Assembly: GCA_026692885.1 (NCBI GenBank)
Contig: JAPLNJ010000364.1
Location: forward strand, 1 to 17,436
DNA from: Planctomycetota bacterium
Lineage (GTDB): Bacteria > Planctomycetota > Planctomycetia > Pirellulales > Pirellulaceae
Direction of reading: 5' to 3'
DNA: 17,436 nucleotides
The position numbers and the translations under genes were made by a program. Below are positions 12,632 through 17,436 of this stretch, in pieces; the first letter of the stretch is position 1; each line of letters begins with the position of its first letter. The notes below the pieces were generated by a model that made no database searches, had not been told where the DNA came from, and was given only the letters and a program-made list of their open reading frames with translations.

Positions 12632-13516
12632 CTAGGTGTCTTGTTCGAACTGGGCAAAAAAGCTGGGATCGACATCGTATGTGGTCCGAGGGATCAGCCC
12701 CAACTCCAATGACTCGAATAGTTCGATTAACTTTTCACCATCGACTAATTCAATTGGTGGAACACCATCCCGAACAGCTTCCTTCAGCGCGTCCGAGGAA
12801 AACGAGCCAGTAGTCAAAATAATCCCCTTGTCGGCGCGTCCCTGCATGGCGCCGCGGAAGTCTCTCACCACGGAGGAACCTACGACGCCCGCATATCGCT
12901 TGCACTGGAAACAAACTTTGAACGCGACGAACGCGTTGAGCTTTAGTACGCCGATGCCGTCGATTCCGCCATCGCGAGAACGACCTGTCACGACAACTTG
13001 CTCAAAATCGGATTCACGCAATAGTCGCTGGCATAGGCGCTCAAAGGCCCCAGGCGAAATACTCCGGATCAGCGCCAGTAACTGAGTCTCATACCCTGAT
13101 TCTTCGGGCGATTCTGCGTCAGCCTCTCCATCAGATTCTTCATCGTCCTCCGCGTCGGCATTTGGCTTACCGTCAACGCCGCTAACCTTCTTTCCTTGGC
13201 GCTGCACATCGAGAAGGAGTTGGTTAACCTCGTCGTCCGAGAGAATTGGTGCGTTTCTTCCTTTCTCCGTCAGCGTCCATACTCCGCGTCTTGATCGGTC
13301 AAGATAGCCGGTGAGAACGAGATATAACCGCACCCAGGCGATCTTGTTCTTAAATCTGGAGACTCCGGCGCTGATTGTCTCCTCAAGCTCTGGCGAGCCC
13401 TCCAGGCTGAGGTCCTTCGCGACGGCGCGACAAACCTCGCCAGGACGCGCAGAGCCCCCAAGCCGTTTGATGGCCTGCAAAACCGGGTTCACATACTGAC
13501 CGACCTGCTGCGCCAA
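12632..13516 (-). CDS. mrr: Mrr-type restriction endonuclease (type IV-like)
   Basis: A 294-residue protein. The N-terminal Mrr_N winged-helix (about 9-92) reads YVNPVLQAIKRLGGSARPGEV...NKIAWVRLYLVLTGYLDRSRRGVWTLTEKG. It is followed by a very acidic linker at about 121-140 and a C-terminal Mrr_cat nuclease domain (about 150-255). Catalytic PD-(D/E)XK residues are D186 in RDGGIDGIG and Q204-x-K206 in FQCKRY, and the upstream helix F-E (E159) is present. Mrr enzymes cut modified foreign DNA; the modification recognised here is unknown. I chose the TTG at 13516 because GGGAGG (13528-13523) lies 6 nt upstream and the Mrr_N domain begins right after. The longer TTG start at 13570 would add 18 residues without homology. 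It is driven by its own promoter at 13622-13650. Confidence 0.9.
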   Translation of the reverse strand: MAQQVGQYVNPVLQAIKRLGGSARPGEVCRAVAKDLSLEGSPELEETISAGVSRFKNKIAWVRLYLVLTGYLDRSRRGVWTLTEKGRNAPILSDDEVNQLLLDVQRQGKKVSGVDGKPNADAEDDEESDGEADAESPEESGYETQLLALIRSISPGAFERLCQRLLRESDFEQVVVTGRSRDGGIDGIGVLKLNAFVAFKVCFQCKRYAGVVGSSVVRDFRGAMQGRADKGIILTTGSFSSDALKEAVRDGVPPIELVDGEKLIELFESLELGLIPRTTYDVDPSFFAQFEQDT

Positions 13517-13522
13517 ACCAGA

Positions 13523-13528
13523 CCTCCC
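13523..13528 (-). promoter_or_regulatory. Shine-Dalgarno deciding the mrr start
   Basis: The minus strand reads GGGAGG from 13528 to 13523 with a 6-nt spacer to the TTG at 13516. It supports the short form of the protein over the start at 13570. Confidence 0.7.
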
Positions 13529-13621
13529 GTGCCGCCGAACGTCTAATTCGCCCGCCAGCTGCCCCGCCAATAACTTAGGGCGGCAATTCCGGCGGGATAA
13601 CGCACACCAAGAGCAACGGTG

Positions 13622-13650
13622 AACCTAGCAGCTAAGTCGTGGCAAGTCAA
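13622..13650 (-). promoter_or_regulatory. Strong promoter at the head of the minus-strand island
   Basis: TTGACT (13650-13645) and TAGGTT (13627-13622) on the minus strand are separated by 17 nt. A start near 13615 gives a leader of about 100 nt before mrr. In that leader GCGTTATCC (13603-13595) contains a GTTATC like that in hairpin C. If the island is an integron-type cluster, this would be where a recombination boundary next to a cassette promoter is expected. That last step is inference. Confidence 0.6.
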
Positions 13651-14120
13651 ACCTTTATTGCGATTCTTTACGTGCTGCGCCGCCGGTTTTGGCGGCAGGT
13701 ACATGCTCGAGCCTCCGCCTGTTGCTCGTGCGGTATCGATCAGCTCGCCAAGTCCCGGTCATGGATTCCGTCCCCTAGTTGTATTGCGGACCACCGCGGC
13801 GACAATAGGGGCGTTCTGGAGCAGGAAGCAGGCACGGCCAGAAGAGAACTGGGTTGACGCCGATTGGGCGGATGTGCGCTGGTGCGTATCCGCGGTGAGC
13901 GGCGCTATTCGTGAATCCGCGTTTTGTTGTTCTAGTGCTCCAACGTACTTCGTGTGGCGAGTTGAATCGTGCAACCGCGACCCGGCACGCGCTGCGGGTG
14001 GGGGGAGCGCGCTCGGAGACGCCGAGCCGCTCGGCGCGCTCCCCGTTGGGTTGCGGTTAAACGAACCAGTCAGGTTACATGGCCCGGAGTACTCGATACC
14101 TTGCATAGGAGAGCAGTTCG
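13651..14120. other. Gene-free stretch between the island and the PQQ protein gene
   Basis: The open frames on both strands lack recognisable protein character (low-complexity Arg/Ser/Pro/Cys). No integrase, tRNA or remnant was recognised. The stretch holds the inverted repeat at 13973-14058 and, near its end, the Shine-Dalgarno of the next gene. A promoter for that gene could not be assigned with confidence. Confidence 0.5.
13973..14058. repeat. Two-tier inverted repeat
   Basis: The outer arms AACCGCGACCC (13973-13983) and GGGTTGCGGTT (14048-14058) pair at 10 of 11 positions. The inner arms GGGGAGCGCGC (14002-14012) and GCGCGCTCCCC (14034-14044) pair perfectly over 11 bp. The centre is itself GC-rich and partly self-complementary. 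It lies about 60 nt upstream of the PQQ gene start. It could be a dispersed palindromic element or a transcription-blocking structure between the island and the gene. Confidence 0.65.
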
Positions 14121-17100
14121 ATGAAGACCACTTCTTCCCCGTGGCAATCTATCCTTCGGCCTGGGTTGCGTTTGGCTGCGCTCTGTGCGCTGGTTGGCTG
14201 GTGGCTCGCCTGCCCGGCTTTCGCCGCAGACGCTGGCGCCGAAAAAACGCTACTGCAGAAACTCGGCACGTCGCGCGGGCTGTGCGTGGTGCTCGGCGAT
14301 GCGAAGTGCGACTTGGCCCTCAAGCTCGCGCGGGAAACCCAGTTGCTGGTCTACGTGCAACTGCCGCGGGCCGAGGAGGTGGAGGCCGCCCGCCGGATCG
14401 TGGCCGACGCGGGGTTCTACGGGACGCGTGTCTACGTCGAGCAAGGTCCGCTGACGCACCTGGTTCTGGCGGATAATCTGGCCGACGCGCTGGTCGCGAT
14501 CGGTCCGATCGAGGGTCTGCCGGAGGCCGAGGTGCTGCGCGTGCTACATCCCCAAGGCAAAGCATTCCTGGACGGCAAGGAACTAGTCAAACCATCCCCC
14601 GCCGGGGAAGACGATTGGAGCCATCCGTATCACGGTCCGGACAACAATCCTCAGTCCAAAGACAAACTCGCGCGCGCGCCGTATCTGACCCAGTTTCTCG
14701 CCGATCCGCGTTACGCACCGCTGCCGCAGGTGGCTGTGGCTGCGGGCGGGCGAGTGTTCAAGGCGTTCGGGCACATCGCCTTCAAGGTCCGCGAAGAACC
14801 GTGGCTCGATACCCTGGCCGCTTTCAACGGCTACAACGGCACGCTGTTGTGGAAACGCGAGATCCCGCCCGCGCTGATGATCCACCGCAATACGCTGGTC
14901 GCCACGTCCACCACGGTGTACTTCGGGGACGATAAATCGTGCAAGGTGATCGACGCGATAACCGGCGAACTTCGCGAAGAGATCGCGCCGCCGGCGGACG
15001 TGGCGGGCGGCACCTTCTGGAAATGGATGGCCTTGGAGGACGGCGTGTTGTACGCGCTGATCGGCGAGCAGGAGCAGCGCGATCCCGTCGTGCGTCTGCG
15101 CTGGACGAATCACGGCTGGCCCTGGAACCCGCTGTCGCCGGGCTACAATCAGCCCGAACACACCTGGGGCTTCGGCCGGACGCTGCTGGCCATCGATCCG
15201 ACGACCAAACAAGTGCTGTGGCGGTATCAGGCGGCGGAGCCGATCGACAGCCGGGCGCTGTGTATGAGCCACGGACGAATCTATGCCTTCCGCTTCAATG
15301 CGTTCCTGACTTGCCTGGACGCTCGGAGCGGCAAACCCGTCTGGCGGAAGACTCCGGCCGACGATCCGGCGTTGTTCGAAACCGTGGGTCCTGCACTGAA
15401 TCGCCAGGATTGGCGGACGAACTGGCGCACCACGGCCTATCTGAAATGCAGCGACAAAGCTCTGTATTTCGCCGGGCCCCCGGTGGGCAAGCTGGTCGCC
15501 GTCTCGACCACCGATGGCCACGTGCTTTGGCAGCATCCGTACAGCAACTACCAACTGGTATTGCGGGACGACGGACTGTATGGATTGGCCGGCCAGATGG
15601 GGGCCGAGGTGGGAATGGTCGGTGCGTTCCGGCAGGACCTGGCTCGCATCCCGGAGCCGAGCCGCAAGTTCGAGCCGCTGACCGGCAAAGTTCTTGCCGA
15701 GATCAAGCTGGGCCGCCGTGCCTGCACGCGGCCGACGGGCGCCATTGATGCGATCTTCTGCCGAGCCGACGAAGGCTCCACGCGACTCGATGCGGTGACC
15801 AACCAGCCCGATTTGGTGTCACCGATGCGGGCTCAATGCCACGATGGCGTGACCATCGCGAACGGTCTCTTGTATTGGTGGCCGTCGACCTGCGACTGCA
15901 ACCTGACACTGTACGGCATCACTTGCCTCGGTCCCGCCGGTGACTTCGACTTCACACAGCCTGCCCAGGAAGAGGAGCGTCTCGTGCGTGGTGCGGGCTT
16001 CGGCCCTGCCGCAGTGGCCAGCCCGCCCGCATCGCCCGCCGATTGGCCCACCTTCCGGGCGAACAATGCCGGCACCGTCACGACCGAGGCTGCGGTGCCG
16101 ACCCAGTGCCAGCGGCTCTGGCAAAGCCGCTGGCCCCACGACGTCACGCCCACGGCACCGACCGCCAGCGGTGACCTCGTCTTCGCCGCCGGTTCGGACG
16201 GGGTCGTTCGCGCCCTGGACGCGGGCACGGGGCAGACCAAGTGGACAGCGTTCACCGGCGGAGCAATTCGTCTGCCGCCGACGGTCGCCCAAGGCCGGGC
16301 CTTGGTCGGATCGGGCGACGGCTGGGTCTACGCCCTGGAAGCCGCTACAGGCAAGTCGATCTGGCGCTTCCGCGTTGCGCCGGTCGAGCGACGGATCCCG
16401 ATTTACGGGCAACTGTTGTCGACCTGGCCGGCCGCCAGCGGTGTGCTGGTGCAGGACGGCGCGGCTTATGTGGCCGCCGGAATCGTCAACTACGATGGCA
16501 CGCACGTCTACGCCCTGGATGCGGCCACCGGCCGAATTAAGTGGCAGAATAACGAGACCGGCCACTTGGATCCTGTGGCCCGTACCGGAGTGAGCGCGCA
16601 AGGTCAGCTGTTGCTGAACGACGGCAAGTTATTCCTGGCTGGCGGCAACGTCGTCTCCCCGGCCCTGTTTGACGCGCAGAACGGCAAGTCCTTGAACGAC
16701 CCGGCGAATCATGTCCGCCGCTTGCACAACAACAATGTGCCGGGTTCTGAGAGCCCGCGCGGCTGGGAACTCTACCGGATCGGCAGCCAGGTATTTGTGA
16801 GCGGCAAGCCGTACTATTCGCACCCGCAGTATCCGGTCTACGACTGGTCGGTCATGCACAATCTGCTGCACACCTCCGTGGGCGATCGGGATGTGGCCCT
16901 GCTGAACAAAGCGAAGTTGTTGGGCTTCGCTCGCGGGGAAGCCAACCAGACCGAGCGTTTCGCGCGGAGTTGGGGCAAAGCCGAGATTGAGGGCCTGAAG
17001 CCGGTATGGGCCGTGGACTGCCCCAACACCCTGGCCCTGGCCGTCGGCCGCAACGCCGCAGTCATCGCCACGGCGAACGAACTGATCGCCGTGGACCTCC

Positions 17101-17228
17101 GCGACGGCAAGCGACTTTGGACTCAGCCGTTGCCCAGTTCACCCGTGCCCTGGGGCTTGGCCATCGATCGTAACGGACGCCTGATCGTGGCGCTGGAGAA
17201 CGGCGAGATGCTGTGTTTTGGCCAGTAG
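14121..17228 (+). CDS. Exported PQQ-type beta-propeller protein with a methyltransferase-like N-terminal domain
   Basis: A 1035-residue protein. The ATG at 14121 follows AGGAGAG (14107-14113). Residues 13-35 form a signal peptide with probable cleavage at AFA-AD (35/36). Residues about 52-150 resemble a degenerate class I methyltransferase fold (GLCVVLGDAKCDLALKLA; VYVEQGPLTHLVLADNLADALVAI; AEVLRVLHPQGKAFL), but the glycine-rich SAM loop is lost. DDWSHPYHGPDNNPQ (164-178) introduces the propeller. Propeller blades carry PQQ-like motifs: VIDAITGEL, AIDPTTKQVLW, CLDARSGKPVW, AVSTTDGHVLW, then, after a linker near 630-650, ALDAGTGQTKW, ALEAATGKSIW, ALDAATGRIKW and AVDLRDGKRLW. The similarity is to BamB-like repeats rather than to a proven quinoprotein, and no haem-binding CXXCH is present. 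It probably acts in the periplasm or paryphoplasm as a binding or assembly protein. An enzymatic role is unproven. Confidence 0.85.
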   Translation: MKTTSSPWQSILRPGLRLAALCALVGWWLACPAFAADAGAEKTLLQKLGTSRGLCVVLGDAKCDLALKLARETQLLVYVQLPRAEEVEAARRIVADAGFYGTRVYVEQGPLTHLVLADNLADALVAIGPIEGLPEAEVLRVLHPQGKAFLDGKELVKPSPAGEDDWSHPYHGPDNNPQSKDKLARAPYLTQFLADPRYAPLPQVAVAAGGRVFKAFGHIAFKVREEPWLDTLAAFNGYNGTLLWKREIPPALMIHRNTLVATSTTVYFGDDKSCKVIDAITGELREEIAPPADVAGGTFWKWMALEDGVLYALIGEQEQRDPVVRLRWTNHGWPWNPLSPGYNQPEHTWGFGRTLLAIDPTTKQVLWRYQAAEPIDSRALCMSHGRIYAFRFNAFLTCLDARSGKPVWRKTPADDPALFETVGPALNRQDWRTNWRTTAYLKCSDKALYFAGPPVGKLVAVSTTDGHVLWQHPYSNYQLVLRDDGLYGLAGQMGAEVGMVGAFRQDLARIPEPSRKFEPLTGKVLAEIKLGRRACTRPTGAIDAIFCRADEGSTRLDAVTNQPDLVSPMRAQCHDGVTIANGLLYWWPSTCDCNLTLYGITCLGPAGDFDFTQPAQEEERLVRGAGFGPAAVASPPASPADWPTFRANNAGTVTTEAAVPTQCQRLWQSRWPHDVTPTAPTASGDLVFAAGSDGVVRALDAGTGQTKWTAFTGGAIRLPPTVAQGRALVGSGDGWVYALEAATGKSIWRFRVAPVERRIPIYGQLLSTWPAASGVLVQDGAAYVAAGIVNYDGTHVYALDAATGRIKWQNNETGHLDPVARTGVSAQGQLLLNDGKLFLAGGNVVSPALFDAQNGKSLNDPANHVRRLHNNNVPGSESPRGWELYRIGSQVFVSGKPYYSHPQYPVYDWSVMHNLLHTSVGDRDVALLNKAKLLGFARGEANQTERFARSWGKAEIEGLKPVWAVDCPNTLALAVGRNAAVIATANELIAVDLRDGKRLWTQPLPSSPVPWGLAIDRNGRLIVALENGEMLCFGQ

Positions 17229-17279
17229 TGTGCCGCGGTGGCGTCACTGTCTGCTCTCGGGCATGGCCGAAAGATAACT

Positions 17280-17307
17280 CCCTCGCCCCGGTACTCCGGG
17301 GAGAGGG
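17280..17307 (+). terminator. Possible terminator hairpin / dispersed repeat
   Basis: CCCTCGCCCCGG (17280-17291) pairs with CCGGGGAGAGGG (17296-17307) at 11 of 12 positions around a TACT loop, about 50 nt after the PQQ gene stop. It is followed by TTGGGGTGAGGGG rather than a T-run, so it is not a textbook intrinsic terminator. The sequence resembles a repeat widespread in many bacterial genomes. Confidence 0.45.
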
Positions 17308-17383
17308 TTGGGGTGAGGGGCAACGCCGTTAAGGATTCTTTTTCGGTAAATTGGGCTTTTCAGGATAGCTGGAAAATGAAATA

Positions 17384-17431
17384 GGCCAGACTCCCCCATA
17401 CATCTGACACGCGTCAGAAAGGAGTCTGGCC
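17384..17431 (+). promoter_or_regulatory. Shine-Dalgarno-occluding nested hairpin
   Basis: GGCCAGACTCC (17384-17394) and GGAGTCTGGCC (17421-17431) are perfect 11-bp arms. Inside them TCTGAC (17403-17408) pairs with GTCAGA (17413-17418). The right outer arm contains the GGAG of the ribosome site (AGGAG, 17420-17424) and ends at the base before ATG (17432). Folding would hide the ribosome-binding site, which suggests translational control of the next gene. Confidence 0.6.
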
Positions 17432-17436
17432 ATGAG
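17432..17436 (+). CDS. Start of a downstream gene (first codon only)
   Basis: An ATG at 17432 lies 7 nt after AGGAG. Only five bases are inside the window, so the product cannot be read. If the insertion-sequence reading is right it would be a transposase. Confidence 0.4.

Larger units (their letters stand above)
9209..13650 (-). mobile_element. Putative integrase-less gene-cassette cluster (CALIN-like)
   Basis: All genes here lie on the minus strand. They are short accessory genes (mrr, an unknown two-gene unit, mntA-hepT and hicB-hicA) flanked by three same-orientation attC-like hairpins with conserved extrahelical bases. The units would be: mrr plus hairpin A; the 135-residue protein and TPR gene plus hairpin C; and mntA-hepT-hicBA plus hairpin B. 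No site was found between hepT and hicB. No integrase gene is seen in the window. Defence and toxin-antitoxin content is typical of sedentary cassette arrays. Independent insertion of a genomic island, with the hairpins acting as terminators, is the alternative. Confidence 0.42.
17333..17436 (+). mobile_element. Possible left end of an insertion sequence (truncated by the window)
   Basis: From GGATTCTTTTTCGGTAAATT onward the sequence becomes AT-richer than everything around it. It then forms a compact leader with a hairpin and a start codon. This layout fits an IS left end, and an ISL3-like terminal repeat is my weak guess. The right end and the transposase are outside the window, so this remains a suggestion. 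Confidence 0.3.

Noticed and set aside
13619..14476. A 285-codon frame running into the start of the PQQ gene, considered as a gene or a degenerate integron integrase
   Set aside because: No tyrosine-recombinase motifs, low-complexity composition, and it overlaps the well-supported PQQ gene in another frame.
14121..17228. Considered a true PQQ-dependent alcohol dehydrogenase
   Set aside because: There is no haem CXXCH, and the blade repeats and length fit BamB-like propellers better. The catalytic calcium/PQQ residues cannot be identified.
1..17436. Searched for CRISPR arrays, tRNA and rRNA genes
   Set aside because: No regularly spaced direct repeats, no cloverleaf with CCA-type end and no rRNA-like stretch were recognised by eye.

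Overview
The window is GC-rich and reads as a chromosomal segment of a planctomycete (Planctomycetota, Pirellulales-like). I infer this from very large exported beta-helix and PQQ-propeller proteins, frequent TTG starts, and several palindromic repeats. One repeat is translated in frame as an 'REGEAP' peptide, which I associate with planctomycete genomes. No 16S or other phylogenetic marker is present, so the assignment is an inference.

Layout. (1) 1-437 is non-coding, with two large hairpin repeats and a good sigma70-type promoter (TTGACA-16 nt-TACAGT). The promoter serves a YqhD-type NADPH-dependent iron/zinc alcohol dehydrogenase at 438-1580. (2) 1584-1706 is a double-nested palindromic repeat just after that stop codon. 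(3) 1776-9143 is one 2455-residue ORF for an exported protein with three successive right-handed beta-helix modules. (4) 9200-13650, on the minus strand, is an island of small accessory genes: hicB-hicA, mntA-hepT, a TPR protein with a small unknown protein, and an Mrr-type restriction endonuclease. (5) 13651-14120 has no convincing gene and holds a strong inverted repeat. (6) 14121-17228 encodes a 1035-residue exported PQQ beta-propeller protein with a degenerate methyltransferase-like N-terminal domain. (7) 17229-17436 holds a hairpin repeat and, at the edge, a Shine-Dalgarno-occluding hairpin with the first codon of another gene, possibly the left end of an insertion sequence.

The most interesting signal is in the minus-strand island. 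Three hairpins there (about 9209-9298, 10573-10646 and 12555-12624) share an unusual architecture. On the minus strand each left arm reads GAT-g-N6-a-stem, and the g and the a are unpaired extrahelical bases at the same spacing in all three, although the stem sequences differ. Imperfect hairpins with conserved extrahelical bases but variable stems are the hallmark of integron attC sites. All three have the same orientation as the genes, and each lies 3' of a gene or gene group. I therefore interpret the island as a cassette cluster without a visible integrase (CALIN-like), carrying two toxin-antitoxin modules, a type IV restriction enzyme and an uncharacterised two-gene unit. It sits between two large exported-protein genes whose base composition looks richer in GC by eye.

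The large proteins at 1776 and 14121 are both predicted to be exported, but the window does not show that they work together. The toxin-antitoxin pairs and the Mrr enzyme are typical stability and defence functions.
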